Source of the DNA: Ophiura sarsii
Lineage: Eukaryota; Echinodermata; Ophiuroidea; Amphilepidida; Ophiuridae
Direction of reading: 5' to 3'
DNA: 64,000 nt
Assembly: GCA_035610835.1 (NCBI GenBank)
Contig: CM069449.1
Location: 44,040,768 to 44,104,767 of the forward strand
The notes beneath the pieces are model-generated. The model did no database searches and was not told the origin of the DNA. It was given only the letters and a program-made list of their open reading frames with translations. Shown piece after piece: positions 1 through 12,114 of this stretch (the stretch's first letter is position 1; each line of letters opens with the position of its first letter). The position numbers and the translations under genes are program-made.

Positions 1-60
1 ATATGAATAATCAAACGCTCCACCGAGCATGCGCATTTTTGCCCAGCCTATATATGCCTC

Positions 61-230
61 CTCGTCCCTCTGTATGGCTGCCATCTTTAAAGATGGCGGG
101 CCAATTCGAGGTAGGCCTACTGGAGAATAAAGACGGCAAGGTGTGGGGCGTTTTTAAACAAATCCACGAATACTACACATGCGAATCTGTCTGTGCCAAT
201 TAAATACACAAGTGCGGTCGCTCGCGCTCT
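61..230. repeat. Left copy of lectin-locus segmental duplication
   Basis: This block resembles 9,845-10,015, with shared runs such as CTTTAAAGATGGCGG and AATAAAGACGGCAA (AGTAAAGACGGCAA in the other copy). In the right-hand copy the block lies just upstream, on the minus strand, of lectin exon 2. The matching exon of this left copy would therefore lie just beyond the left edge of the window. Positions 231-860 are AT-rich, presumably intronic, and show nothing I recognise. Confidence 0.6.
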
Positions 231-860
231 CGCGTTACGTGATGTGTAACGCCGCGTGAAACCACTATCGCTCAGCCGAACCGATTGGGTGGCTTTTCGT
301 ATAAATTGAACAGAATAAATTTCAATTTGACCACCTATATGGATGCATATTTGACTTTTACATTTCCACGAAAATGTTCAAGGTTACTCGAAAGCATATT
401 ATGCGAACCTGTCAATATGGAACGCCCTCTATTTATGATTTTTCCCTAGAAATGCATTTGTAGGGGTCAAATTATATTTATAACCATGAAACTAAAATCT
501 CTTATAAATTACAGCGCAACTTCAAAATCAGATTTTTGAAATTAGTTGTCATGATATCAGAACAGATTATCTTCTGAAAGTTTTTTCTCGCTCGATAGAG
601 TTCCGGCGTATTTGTATGAAATGCTTCTGGTTACGACCGCAACTATTCACAAATGAACATACTCTTTAGAATGTTTTATGATGAAAATCGAAACAAATAA
701 TATGAATATGTTGAAAAGTTACTTAAATTGGAGGCAGATTTTCAATATGATTTAGTAAAGTTCTGTGATGGGATTTTTACGGAAGATACAGTCAAAGTAG
801 ATTTCGGAGTCCAGCAATGTCTTTCCTGAAAGTAAATCGTTATTAGAGAGAAGAATATGT

Positions 861-1764
861 ACTCTCTAAATGTAAAAGAGTGAAATTCCACTCTAATGGA
901 GTGAATATTCACTATTTAAGGGATTGCCTACAGTGATCACTCTAATAGAGTGAAAGTCACTCCTTCAAAGAGTGGAACCATTTTCACTCCAAAAAAAAGT
1001 GAATTATGTCACTCCAGGAACGAGTGAATTTTCACTCTACGAAGAGTGCCTACAGTGATCACTCTATTGGAGTGAAAGAAGAGTGAATATATAAGGAGCG
1101 AATTTCAGTCATTTAGAGTGAACTTCACCCTCATTGAGAGGAACATTTTAATTATTACTTAATCACATTCACTTGAATAACTTGCAATTCAATAGAAAAT
1201 TTGAATAACAAACAAAGAGTCATTATCCAAACTATACTTTCCTTTTCTCGATCAAACAACTGCTGTCATTTGGCTATGTATACATTATCACTTCCTTTCG
1301 GTAGTGAAACGATATCATATATTCACATGATATTTCTCTATGTAAAGTATCTAAATCTACTTTCTATTATGTTTTTTATCGATGGTGTTTTTACGCGTTT
1401 CATTAATGTAATTTATATTTAATCATTATTTGGACTTTAAAATTATTGCAGAAACAATTAACATTGATATCATCATTAATTATCACTTCAATAATGTTTG
1501 ATTTAATAAAATAAAGAATATTTTGAGTTTTTGAATATATTTCTATTTGATTGTGTTCCGGCTCTCATATTTAAATCTGGTACAACTGATCACTCGCACA
1601 GAGTGAAAATCACTCTTTTCGATTGACAACAATTTCACTCTGAACTCATCAACCGCACAGAGTGAAAAGTCACTCGACACCGAGTAAAAAATCACTCTTT
1701 ACGAGTGATAATGACTTCACTCTGAACAACGAGTGACATTTTTACTCTTTTACATTAAGAGAGT
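861..1764. mobile_element. Non-coding element full of GAGTG/CACTC hairpins
   Basis: The ends are inverted repeats: ACTCTCTAAATGTAAAAGAG on the left and CTCTTTTACATTAAGAGAGT on the right. About 20 copies of GAGTGAA or TTCACTC lie in between, many as short palindromes such as CACTCTAATAGAGTG, clustered at 870-1,130 and 1,590-1,760. There is no coding potential. It is probably a non-autonomous DNA transposon with subterminal repeats, sitting in the intron of the left lectin copy. The family was not identified. Confidence 0.6.
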
Positions 1765-1809
1765 ATAAACATTTGAAAAAGATCTTATACTATTGCTATA
1801 AGTGGCACC

Positions 1810-2068
1810 GCACCCATCAGAGAGAGAATCAGCCGAGAACACGGATCTAGAGATAATCTCCGATTTAACGTTCGCAATTTAGATGAAATGAAGTGTAAAT
1901 GTAAAATCAGAAAGAACAAAATCGGAATCCATACCTGAACACCTCCGTTGATATTACATGTATGTTTTGCTAAACTCCAAGACTGATGTGCACCCTGTGT
2001 GTAGTAACACTTACGTCCGAAAGCTGACCAGTACCAAGGGCATGTAAACCCTAATTTTGAAAAGAAAC
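1810..2068. repeat. Segmental duplication around lectin exon 1 (left copy)
   Basis: This block is closely similar to 13,215-13,470, including intron sequence on both sides of the exon (GATTTAACGTTCGCA and AATAGGTTGAAATTA are shared). With the pair at 61-230 and 9,845-10,015 it shows that a block carrying at least the first two lectin exons was duplicated. The intron between the markers is about 1.6 kb here and 3.2 kb in the other copy, because different transposons have inserted. Confidence 0.8.
1935..2050 (-). CDS. C-type lectin domain, first exon (left paralogue, partial gene)
   Basis: The exon has 38 full codons between an AG acceptor after a T-rich tract and a GTATGG donor. It enters in phase 1 and leaves in phase 0. 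The translation has the start of a long-form C-type lectin domain: CPWYW, then GRKCYY, then WSLAKHTC and NGGVQ, giving the first two cysteines of the domain and the first cysteine of the main disulphide. It keeps the Trp before SLAKHTC that the copy at 13,335-13,450 has lost. Later exons would lie left of the window. No signal-peptide exon was found between this exon and 3.7 kb, so this copy may be a partial duplicate or a pseudogene. Confidence 0.75.
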
Positions 2069-2210
2069 GGAAAGTGACTGATAAAATAGGTTGAAATTAT
2101 TCTATTCTTAAATTAAAGATCTTGGTATTGGTAGTGCGGGTTACGGTAAGAGATTGAGTTCATTATGGAATATATACCATTTCTACAAGTTATAGTGTCA
2201 GAAACAGACG

Positions 2211-2292
2211 GTGATACATTGTTCAGGTGATGTACGCTGCCTATAATCTTTAATAGCGATGATACATTGTTCGCGAGATGTACGCTGCCTAG
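2211..2292. repeat. Short direct repeat pair
   Basis: GATACATTGTTC followed by GATGTACGCTGCCTA occurs twice, about 48 bp apart. The function is unknown. Confidence 0.5.
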
Positions 2293-2329
2293 TCGGACAT
2301 TCACCCCAAATCACGTAGTTATCAGTCAG

Positions 2330-2893
2330 CTCCGGAACGAGAGCCCGTTTCAGTTGAGGGCGCTACAAATGGACGGGTGTGCGTCGCCGTGGTAACGTGT
2401 ACCTGTCAACTTGTGCAATCATTGCATTTTTGCTTTTCAACCCTAAATATTTGCATACAAATTAACATCTTAACAAATTGAGGGTAGCCTAGAGACCAGA
2501 ATTCCAGGCGCCAGCCAGCCAGTCCGATGATTTCATCTCAACCTTGACCCCAACATATCGCAATTCAGGTCAAAAATCCACCTTTTTGAGCCTATAAGCG
2601 CAGAGAATACCATTTTCTAGGCGAGTTTACATAATTTTAATGGATTTGTATGAAAAGTGTGATAATTTTAATGTTTAATATAAGCCTTGTTGTATAATAT
2701 ATTGATTATTTATTTATTATTATCTCAGTGATAAGATACTTATCTTATGGTTAACAATCGGCAAAATAGGGTTTATTTCAATCTTGAAAATTACTGTGAC
2801 GAAATGCCATTTCCTTGGAAACGTACTCCCGTTTCCAATCCCGCGTCACTAATTAGCGCGCCCTCAAGACGAACTCGCTCCCGTTCCAGGAGT
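2330..2893. repeat. Candidate inverted-repeat element
   Basis: Diverged inverted ends (CTCCGGAACGAGAGC near 2,330 and CTCCCGTTCCAGGAG near 2,880), each with a GAGGGCGC-type word further in, suggest an old MITE. No target duplication could be assigned. The sequence from 2,894 to 3,758 shows nothing I recognise. Confidence 0.4.
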
Positions 2894-3758
2894 AGACTGG
2901 TTATATAGAACAAAACATCATACTTATCAGAAAAAACGAATAAAAACAGCCACCTCTCAAAATGCAATTTTTGAAATTCATCAGCTTTATTCTTAAAGCT
3001 TTTCTGAGCGTTTTGAGACCAAGATCCAGGATATCAGATTACTTTGGTGAATTTTGACATATCATATAGAACATTGTTTTCAATGTATTTTAGACTATTT
3101 TGAACACATCTATGTTAGTGTGTAACGTAGATTTCAGAATATGTGCATGCATGTTAGTCATGCCTGTCGAATTCTGAAGACATGACCATAATATGCAATT
3201 TATAAAACATCCTGCAACAAGTTATAAATAGTCATATAAACCTTGAACTTAACACAATATTATCCAATCAGAATATTGTGATTATAGCTACGTCAGTGAT
3301 GAATTTTTCATATCAAAGACCCAGGCATCTACTTATTCCACCAGTGGCTTAATCCAGCCAATCTGCCAATCTGACGCATTTGAGCAATAGAGGTCGCTGC
3401 AATACCAAATGTTTTAAATGCCTTTTACTCTTGATATCCATTTTCAGTAGACTTCGATTCCTTTTCAAAAATATGGTTAAATGTATTTTCAAATATTGTT
3501 CGTATAAATCAGATGATATCAAAGATAAACGATAAGAAACGTAAAAATGTAATTTTGAGGATGCCCCTTTCTTAAAATTAATTTAACACCACCATAGATT
3601 CTGTATTTTGTAAATAATATCTAGTAAGATTCACAGTCAGTTTATCCACCATTTAGTAGATGTCTGGGGCTTTAAAAGAAGGCGGTGTTAGTGTACACAT
3701 TTGTCAGTGTTGCGCTACTGTGCCTCATTAGCTATGCCGTTCTATGCATATCGTCAAT

Positions 3759-3841
3759 CTATTTGTCCGTTGATATGGTAGTCTGCGGGTCGCTAGAAAT
3801 AGACGCAGGGGGCGTAGTGTGCTTTATAGTTATTGAGGTAC
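3759..3841 (-). CDS. Lectin gene terminal exon, Thr/Pro-rich tail with stop
   Basis: The acceptor TTCACAG precedes a phase-1 exon that reads about 26 codons (ITIKHTTPPASIS, then Thr/Ser-rich) to a TAG stop. It is clearly related in sequence to the exon at 7,662-7,760 (HTTPPAS against HTTPSTS), so the two tail exons arose by duplication. The preceding exon ends in phase 1 and the join is in frame. I saw no clear AATAAA close downstream, so the 3' end is unproven. Confidence 0.55.
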
Positions 3842-4980
3842 CTGTGAATTAAAGTTGGCGTCATCAAATTATTATTCATCATATTTTATTCGGAATAAAA
3901 TATAAAACACAAATTCCTCAAAGTCTTATCTCCAGAATTACTAGTCCAATACTTTATAGGCATGTTTGTACTTAGGATCCATATCCAAAACTCTCAGTGA
4001 TTTTAAAGCATTTTTCTACCGATTTTACCCCGGTATTCCAACGGTATTTCGTTCTATTGTTAAAAGCATTGGAAAAAGATCGGTGATTAACTAGAAACCT
4101 CTCTACTTATCTGGCGTTAACAATAGAACTTTGTAGTACTCTCGATGGCCCAATTAGTGAAGCAGACACATGAAAGCGCGAGGAAGATTGTGTTATTAAG
4201 CTGACCAGTGTTCACCCGACCCCCGTTGTGACGTAAAGAGCGACCCATTTGCCAGATTGTACACCTACCGGGTTTCTAGTACAAGTGCCAGGTTTTATCA
4301 TGGCAGGTGATAGAGGCTAATCGCGACACTCCTCAAACCCCGACTCAAACGAGATATGTTTGTAGCCGCCTATTCATTGCTAGGCTTATTGTAATCCACT
4401 CGTTAACGTCATAAGAACAATCCTCCTTGAAGTGGCCTTTAAAGACTATTGTTCAGCCGTGGATGATTTTAGAGTTAGCAGTACAAGCATGGATAATGTT
4501 ATCATTGAATACTAAACAACATGGGAGCTATTGAACATACAACGTGTTATTGTTTTCTGGTATAGGCATAATGTGTGTAATCAAGTAGCATTATGAATCT
4601 TACTCCCCTAAATAGTGTCATTTTTCTGCGTTTTTAGACTATTTAAGAATGTTGCATACACTCTGAACGTGACCTAATAGAAATTAAGTAATTAATGTAA
4701 ATAAATAATATATAAATTAATAATTATATCAATAAAATAAACTGTATATTAAGGCCTATTTATAATTAATTGATTGATAAATAATTAAATAAACATCAAC
4801 AATTAAGAAAGTAAATACAAAATAAATAAATAACGTTAAAATTATGTAAATATAAATGAAAACCCCGAACGGACGTATAATGAGAGGACAATAATAAATA
4901 TTATATTTCGGCATACTTAAAACCCTAACCGACCTCTACCCAGACTCGACCGCTCTAAGTATAGAGCACAAGGAATATAA

Positions 4981-5050
4981 ACCGCCACAAAGATTCGAAC
5001 GTACGGCCTGCTGATTGAGAGTCCTAATCTTTACCAACTGAGCTATTTCG
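4981..5050 (-). other. tRNA-like sequence in transposon
   Basis: On the minus strand an A-box-like TAGCTCAGTTGG and a B-box-like GTTCGAATC lie at tRNA spacing, but the acceptor and T stems do not pair well. It is a tRNA pseudogene or a tRNA-derived insert, not a likely working tRNA. Confidence 0.5.
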
Positions 5051-5583
5051 ATTTTCCTGAAATCCTCAGCGCTTTATACCCAAATATAGTTCTCATTCAA
5101 CTATTCCCTAAATACACACGGATTTTTCAACACGGTGTTGTTGTCTATAAAATGAGTCTATGATTTACTAGATTTAACGAATAACAAATCCCGTACTTTG
5201 TGAAACGATTCTTAAAGGGGCGTGTACATCTCAAGTGTTTGTCCTGGACAAAAATAACATCACTCGCTTCGCTCCCAAGTCTTCGCGTGCCCGGCAAAAA
5301 GCCCATGATGCAATACTATTACTAAGTCGTAAAAGATGTGCACATAAATCGACAAAATGCTGTACAAACGAAATATAATATATCTAGAATTGTTTCAAAA
5401 AGTAGTGTTATTCGTTACATTTAAATCAGAATTACATTCTTTAACAGTAAATAATCAACTTTTGAGCGAGAAACTATCTTAAAACTACAAAGATTAAGAA
5501 ATATAAAGCATTTTAAACATCTAATTTAGAGAAGAGTGGTATGTTGAACCATATTACTTTTGTTTGTTATTGCGTTCACATAG

Positions 5584-5656
5584 CGCATAGTTGGCTCAGC
5601 GGTAGAGCATTGGACTAGTAAACCGGAGGTCGTGGGTTCGAATCCTATCACGTCTT
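5584..5656 (+). other. tRNA-Thr-like sequence (AGT loop)
   Basis: GGCTCAGCGGTAGAGC forms a D arm, CTAGTAA an anticodon loop reading AGT, and GTGGGTTCGAATCC a T arm. The anticodon stem has one mismatch plus wobbles, and no acceptor stem pairs. It is probably a degenerate tRNA copy carried inside the nested element. Confidence 0.55.
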
Positions 5657-6280
5657 GAAATTTTATTTTAATCGTTTATATAAAAAAAAAAATATTAGTT
5701 TTCGATATTGTTTATCATTTCGTATTCATTATTGTTCAATTATAGTTTATTTTGGAATGTGGAATTATTTACGATTTCATTTTAATTTTCCACTGACTGT
5801 TTAGTGTGCATGGCATCATGAAAGGTGAATGAACCGCGGTATACCACCGAACTGTCCTACTCCTATGCAACAGGCCAATACAATAGAAACTCGTTGTGTG
5901 TTATTATCGATTGAGCTAAACTTGTAAAGTAAATGCCAGCCGTTATGTAATACAAATCAATGTGCCTGTATTATTAGTATTGAAATAATGTTTCGGTGGT
6001 GTAGGAAATAGGAAAATCGATTCAAGGACATGAGCCGACTGGCTTCTTATTTACATAACAATTGGCCTTTGCAGATCATGTTCATAGACTAGCTAGGGGC
6101 CATTCAATGTAGGTCTAGGAGTAGTAAACACAATTATATTTACAGGACATTCTTTATCGCAGTGAAAAATTTCAAAAGAAAAAAAGTATCATTCAACATT
6201 CCATAAATATAGCGAACGATAAGCAATCCTGTCAATTTATAAAAACAAACAGTGTAATAACAAAACAGAAAAGAAAACCA

Positions 6281-6354
6281 TCCCCATCCGCAGGATTCGA
6301 ACCACTGACCTCATGATTGTGAAGCCGGCGCTTTGACGTTTGAGCTAATGAAGG
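6281..6354 (-). other. tRNA-like sequence
   Basis: The minus strand has TTAGCTCAAACG (A-box-like), a CTTCACA loop and GTGGTTCGAATCC (B box). The stems are poor. It is the third tRNA-like segment within the 3,975-7,454 insertion. Confidence 0.5.
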
Positions 6355-7661
6355 CTATATACATAAACGTTTTGAAGAAAAACATTACATAGGGTTCAAA
6401 ATACAAATTAATATCTCTTAAATCGGAGGCTAAAATGCTTTATATTTCGATTGGTGAGCATTTTTAACATGGGTTATCGCCCAAAAGTTGATTATATGCT
6501 GAAGGAGATTGTAATTCTGATTTCATTATAATGCATAACACTATTTTTGAAACGATTCTAGACACCTATTTCGTTCGTAAATAAATTTCACCATTACGTT
6601 TGATCGATTAAAATTCGCGGCAAATCTATTGCACCATGGGTATTATTACTTGGAAACACGGAGACTCAGATACATAGGGAGTCATGTGACTTTTGTCCAG
6701 GACAAACACTTGAGATGTACACGCCCCTTTAAGTTATTTTCGTTCGGCCTATATATAATTTTTGAACAACATTAAAAGCTATTCGCGGTCTGATAAAGTC
6801 TGATAAATGTACAATTTAACAAAAACCCTAGTATACCCCACTCCCCCCCCCCCCCCCACCTCCACCTCCCAACTCAAAGGTTGCATTCATGACTCAACGA
6901 TTTTTACGAAACTTATGTAAATCCCTATCGATTGCACAGTCAGACATCAAGGAATTACCTCAATAGAATCCACTTCACTCAATATATTACGCCCCCTCCG
7001 TCATCACCCATCCATTGTACAAATATGTTACGTGACCTATCGCCAAAATGTTTTCAGCATTGATTTCAATGGAATGAAGGGGGAAATGGGCTACTTTCAC
7101 AAGAACAATAGATGAATAGAGTGAGCGTAAACAACATGCCACACTCGTGATGGAGCGGTAGCTTAATTCATATTTCTAGACGACCAGATACATTGATCGG
7201 CGGTGAACGTTAACATTTTATGATCGGATTTAAAAAGCTTATAGTATTTCTTAAAGAATATAACACAACCTAATTGAGCCATCGAGAGTACTACAATAGT
7301 AATATTGTTAACGCCAGATAAGTAGAGAGGTTTCTAGTTAACCACCGATCTTTTTCCGATGCTTTTAACAATATAGAACGAAATACCGTTGGAATACCGA
7401 GGTAAAATCGGTAGAAAAATGCTTTAAAATCACTGAGAGTTTGGATATGGCCCCTTAGTGTAATGCGATTATCATGGTAATTCCACCTATGGTGATTAAA
7501 TTTAATAAATTTGAAAAGTTTGAAACATTTTGTGAAATTTTAGAACTGCCGTCTACAGCGCGTGGAAAGTGTTGACAATTTGTTACTATTTTGTATTCAT
7601 CTTCAAAGAGTATTATTTTCCGAATAATTTAGAACACACCATTTGTTTGTTACATACTTAC

Positions 7662-7760
7662 GGGCGTCTGTAATCGTTGGTTGGGTGGTGTATTGGGGCG
7701 TCCGCGTTTCATAAATAGACGTAGAGGGAGTAGTATGTCTTGTTGTTATAGTTGACATAT
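7662..7760 (-). CDS. Lectin gene exon, Thr-rich linker
   Basis: The acceptor TTTACAG and consensus donor GTAAGT bound 99 nt, phase 1 in and phase 1 out. The translation is STITTRHTTPSTSIYETR and continues Thr-rich, a mucin-like segment likely to be O-glycosylated. It is a homologue of the terminal exon at 3,759-3,841. Positions 7,455-7,661 hold only a short CGCGTGGAAAGTGTT word like the ends of the MITE family at 54,119. Confidence 0.65.
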
Positions 7761-8869
7761 CTGTAAATTGATTGTACGAGTATATGAGACTATTACAATT
7801 ACTAAACACACAAATATTTGATTTTGTATTCAGAGCGACAAAATGATCGTCAAAGAGCAAGATGGCAATTTTGGCCAATGTTAATACTAGCACTTGCCTA
7901 CTGAAAACCCGATTAACGTAACATCGCATGGCTTAAAGGGGCACGGCGATATTGGCGATAAAAATTAAAATTAAAAAAGAAAGAAAAAAGTGTCAATAGA
8001 TAAGGTATAATAGAACCAAGAAACGCTATATTTCATGGGAAAACGGTTAAGGTGATGGCGCTAGATAGACATTTTAGTGAAGCCATATGTGCCGAAATAT
8101 GCAGTTAATTTCGATGTAATCTACATTTCGAAATTAACAAATTGTGAAATATTATATGATATACTGCGAATTAAGGTAAACGGTTTCATAGGGTAGTTAG
8201 TATATGCCTAAGTATTACTTAGCTGCAAAAAACCCTGATTTCCAATAAAATTTAGAGCGCACTCCCATACGTATCTCTCAATGGATTTATAAGTAAATTC
8301 CAGCCGATATATATATAAAAATACGTGCGGTGTCTTATATTTGTTATTTTTTATTAATCAGTCCAATTTTATTGGTAAACAACATTAAAAAGCATACAGA
8401 TAAGCCATACTAGAAGATGGAGTAGGCAATGGGCCTTTCACCATCATCCACAGGCATTGCACAAAATACATAACAATGAGACACATAAAAATGAAAACAT
8501 ACATAACTGGAAATAAAAACCATTGTAAAACTGGTGGATAAAAGGATCAAAATGTCAGGAAAACCTGCTATCCAAGTATTGCACTAAGCATAAAAATATA
8601 AAAAGTAAGCAATGAAATGTTTGATTGTACGATCGAGTAAAAGTAGGTCTTAAATGTGGTATTTTTCCTATTATTTTTAGACTTTACTTACAAACAACCT
8701 TAGGCAGTTGATGTTATTGAAAGATGGAAACAATTAATAAATATTTCGAGTCGCACAGAGACTCCGCTACATTCTGGTTTCTCTCGCCGTCTTCCTTTAT
8801 AATGTCTGGTGGTAACGATCGAGAGATAAATATCATGAATTAAGCCAATTTATTTTTCATACGACTCAC
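7761..8869. other. Intron with no recognised content
   Basis: This is AT-rich sequence between lectin exons. I see no exon, RNA or clear repeat boundary in it. Confidence 0.4.
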
Positions 8870-9034
8870 ATGGTGTTGGTTGAGTCGATGTTGGTGCTGC
8901 TATCTTGGTGATCTCACATGCGGCAACGTTGAATGAAAATCTCAGACTACAAGGAACGTCGCTTAATTTCCCGCCAAAGTTAAGTATCAGGCAGTTTTCA
9001 GCTCTCCCACCGTTAGGCTCTCCAGTTTCCCACT
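8870..9034 (-). CDS. C-type lectin domain, third exon
   Basis: The acceptor CTCATTATAG opens a phase-1 exon coding EWETGEPNGGRAENCLIL, then LSDVPC and AACEI: the EPN sugar-binding motif, the SDVPC equivalent of the WND region, and the last three cysteines of the domain. A short Pro/Thr linker follows (APTSTQPTP). The exon can end at a good GTGAGT donor (phase 1), which joins in frame to 7,760. If that donor is not used, the frame reads on 6 codons to a TAA at 8,850. Splicing is favoured because the next exon is in phase and of matching composition. Confidence 0.8.
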
Positions 9035-9612
9035 CTATAATGAGTAAAAGCAGAATTAAGAGTGTTTATAGCAAGAATAGATATCCATAGTAGAAAACTA
9101 CTGCATTAGTTACAGACCTAATGTTTAGACGTATTTAGACATGAAGTTCAATTACAAATTGTATATAGTTTGCAGTTAAGAAATCGTCCTTAAAAGATCA
9201 AATTACCTTAATATGAAACGTAATACAAATACTGAGTAATTTGAAATGATGTGGAATGAAATGGAAATCAGAGTATCGCCGCTTCAAATGTGCTGATTGT
9301 GTGACGACCTTTGACCATTTTTACTAATAACTTTAAGACACCAGTGCACAGAGATAAGTCAAACTATTAACGGGTTTTTTAAAATGCATAGTACGTTGTC
9401 GTGGGATTTACCAAGAACATTTTAGAAATTTGATCCCATGTTATTTCCCCCTGATAATTTCCGCGAGGGCCACTTCCCCTTTTCAGAAGACACATAAACA
9501 AGAAACTAACCTTCGTGTTCCACGGTCACGGATCGGAATCACTAAATTTGACGCAACTATAAAAGGCCTATTTTCATTGATTGGTCGCACGTTATTTTGA
9601 TTTCTTACATAC

Positions 9613-9790
9613 CCCATAATCCCCGACTATCCATGTCTGAATTCCAATAGTTAGCTGAGCCCTCACATTTCCATTGCCCTTCGGCAGCCTCGTCTTTGCA
9701 TCTCAACCAATAGCCATCATGACTTACTGGACTATGATATGGATTTTGAGAAACGAGATAATCAATATCGGTCTGATCCTCAAGAACAAC
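9613..9790 (-). CDS. C-type lectin domain, second exon
   Basis: Acceptor CTTATTCCAG, donor GTATGT, 59 codons plus one base (phase 0 in, phase 1 out). The translation runs VVLEDQTDIDYL, HDGYWLRCKDEAAEGQWKCE, NYWN. This is the core of a C-type lectin domain, but the usual WIGL is YWLRC and the usual WxW is QWKC, giving an extra cysteine pair. Such WxxC...WxC variants are, from memory, common in echinoderm and amphioxus lectins. Confidence 0.85.
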
Positions 9791-9844
9791 CTGGAATAAG
9801 ATTGACAGAAACTCATTATTTCTTAAAAGCCTGTACTGGGTCCC

Positions 9845-10015
9845 CGAGTCCCTCTGTATAGCCACCAACTTTAAAGATGGCGGATTGTACTGGAGAGTAA
9901 AGACGGCAAAAAGTATGCGGCCTTTCGTAAACAAATTCACAAATACTACGCATGCGCATATGTTTGTACCCCTTAATTAACAAGTACGGTAACTCGCGCT
10001 TTCGCGCAAAACCAC
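9845..10015. repeat. Right copy of lectin-locus duplication
   Basis: This is the counterpart of 61-230, located just upstream of lectin exon 2 on the minus strand. Confidence 0.6.
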
Positions 10016-10126
10016 GCGGCAGTGCGGCGGGACAGTGCGTGATATGTTGATCATGGGCGTTTTGGAGCTGTATTTTGACAGGGCCATGTGTAATTAGTGA
10101 GGAAGGGAAGTATCATTCTAGCACTT

Positions 10127-10330
10127 CACACTTTCCACGCGGCGGTCATATGCAGACGAAATTTCACAAAATAATTGTAAAAAGTCAAATTTTCAAAATA
10201 ACCGAATCACCAAGAGAAATGCATGACAATAAATACTAGTAGTATTGGTAATTCTTGAGATAGACTTGAAAGTTGGGCAAGGTTTGTGTACTATTATTGT
10301 AAAACTAATATAGCCGAGTAGAAAGATGAG
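10127..10330. mobile_element. Diverged MITE of the CTTTCCACGCGGC family
   Basis: It shares CTTTCCACGCGGC, CAGACGA and AGAGAAATGCAT, and a TAATTCTTGAGAT stretch, with 54,119-54,341 and 59,907-60,155. The right end is weak. Confidence 0.5.
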
Positions 10331-10730
10331 GCCAAGGGGCGTAAGCAGAAGACAATAACAAGTAGGCCTACTTAAAATTTGAAACGAAAAAGAAGAAAAA
10401 ATGTGAAAAAAGAGAAATTAGGGTAAGAGAATATTTGACAAAGGGAACTGAGATAAATAATAACATAATGAAAATGCATACACAATATTGTAAGTTGTAA
10501 TCGTTATGTTATTTCTCTTACTCTATAAAGGAATAATGGAGTGTCTTTATCGAAACTGTCTTCCTCTATTTCGGAAGCAGCATTCTATAAATCTTTGTTG
10601 AATGGCGCCGTTATTTTCAGTAATGTCTACAGCCAGATATTTAAGTGGTAAATATGTGAACTTCGGGAATCCCACGATTAATTCAAAACTAGAGTCAATG
10701 ATAAGTAAGAACAAGCTTGTTTTTTGCATA

Positions 10731-12114
10731 CACTCTTAGAAAAAATTAAGCAATGTTGGGTAAAATACTACACTTCAGGATGGTTAAAAAGGAACATGGT
10801 CGTTTGTCGGGTAAAAATGAACATAACAGTGGTTGTGTAGAGTCTTACACAACACATAGTAAACATTTTACCCATCAATCATTGGGTAAATGTTTACCCC
10901 AAAACGACCATGTTCCCTATTTTGACCCAATTATGTGTAACACTTTACACAACAGGTTTTACCCAACACTTGTGTCATTTTGGTACACATAAATTAATTT
11001 TAAAAAATACAGGAATATATTTTAACCATTTTGGGTGTCATATTTGTATTCTAATCTTCTTTCGCATTTTTAATATACACGGAATTAAAGATTTTTAGAA
11101 GAACTTACCTTAACTTGACCGGAACGGGGCTCGAACCCACAATCTTTGCATTTGAAGACTGACGCCGTACCCACTGTGCTAACGAAGTAGTTGATATGTG
11201 GAAGTGTTTTGTGTTAATATAAACTATTTTATATGACTAAATATGACAAGATAGAAAGAAATTGCTGAAATTAGTTGGTAAATGTTGAGATTGGCATGAA
11301 AAAAGTATAAATATAATGAAACTAGTAAATTATAAAGCTATATTATCTTAAGTGAGACCGATGTGTGAAGGTCAGGTTGCCGGCAAACCGTTGAAAAATC
11401 GCCTTGATAATATTAATGTGCTCCCGCAACACTACACGCATAGTTTACTTTACCTTGGACAATAGTTATCGATCGGTAACGCGGCTTTCTACACAGATAT
11501 TTTACCCAACAAAGTTTAAAACTACAATATCGTTGGGTAAATGTTTACCCCAAAACGACCATGTTCCATATTTTGACCCACTTATGTGTAACACTTTACA
11601 CAACCGGGGTTGTGAAGAGGTTTTACTCAACACTTGTGTCATTTTTGGTACACATAAATTGGGTAAATTTCCGTTACCCAATAATTCTTACACTTTCATG
11701 GTGTCAAATCATGTTTTACCCAATTACGGGCACTTTTCTACACTTCCAGAGTGTAAAACTCGTTGGGTAAATGTTTACCCCAAAACGACCATGTTCCCTA
11801 TTTTGACCCACTTATGTGTAACACTTTACACAACCGGGGTTGTGAAGAGGTTTTACTCAACACTTGTGTCATTTTTGGTACACATAAATTGGGTAAATCA
11901 ATTCTTACACTTTCATGGTGTCAAATCATGTTTTACCCAATTACGGGCACTTTTCTACACTTCCAGAGTGTAAAACTCGGAATTCAATAGTAAACTATTG
12001 CATGTGTAAAAAGTTATTTTACGAAATTGATGTTTAGCACAATATTGGGTAAAAAACTAGTGTCTACACATTTCTTTTTTACCCAGCAAAATTTGACACT
12101 CATTTCTAAGCGTG
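10731..12114. mobile_element. Non-coding element with many TTGGGTAAA/TTTACCC motifs
   Basis: The tips CACTCTTAGAAA and TTTCTAAGCGTG are inverted. Inside are many copies of GGGTAAA and its complement, plus TGTGTAACACTTTACACA-type palindromes. A 230-bp unit is repeated in tandem (11,531-11,760 and 11,761-11,979). Open frames here follow from the repeats. It sits in the first long intron of the lectin domain, where the left paralogue has the unrelated element at 861-1,764. Confidence 0.65.
11115..11188 (-). other. tRNA-like sequence in element
   Basis: Minus strand: TTAGCACAGTGGGTACGG (A box), a CTTCAAA loop (reads TCA) and GTGGGTTCGAGCCCC (B box). Stem pairing is incomplete. Confidence 0.5.

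Larger units (their letters stand above)
5216..6728. mobile_element. Nested 1.5 kb TTAA element with ~310-bp inverted arms
   Basis: The tips AGGGGCGTGTACATCTCAAG and its reverse complement are flanked by TTAA on both sides. Diverged inverted arms run from 5,216 to about 5,525 and from about 6,425 to 6,728. The spacer holds two tRNA-like segments. TTAA targets with AGG tips suit the Kolobok or piggyBac superfamilies. No coding sequence is present. Confidence 0.7.
3975..7454. mobile_element. 3.5 kb long-TIR transposon, PIF/Harbinger-like
   Basis: The element has inverted ends of about 180 bp (3,975-4,156 and 7,273-7,454), outer tips GGATCCATATCC and GGGGCCATATCC, flanked by the 3-bp target duplication TTA. 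TTA and TAA targets are typical of PIF/Harbinger elements. No transposase frame survives. A second element (5,216-6,728) is nested inside. A 152-bp relative with the same tips lies at 42,786-42,937. The whole insertion sits in the last intron of the lectin gene. Confidence 0.75.

Noticed and set aside
11404..11990. Open frames of 69-189 codons on the plus strand
   Set aside because: They run through the TTGGGTAAA tandem repeat and repeat themselves with it.
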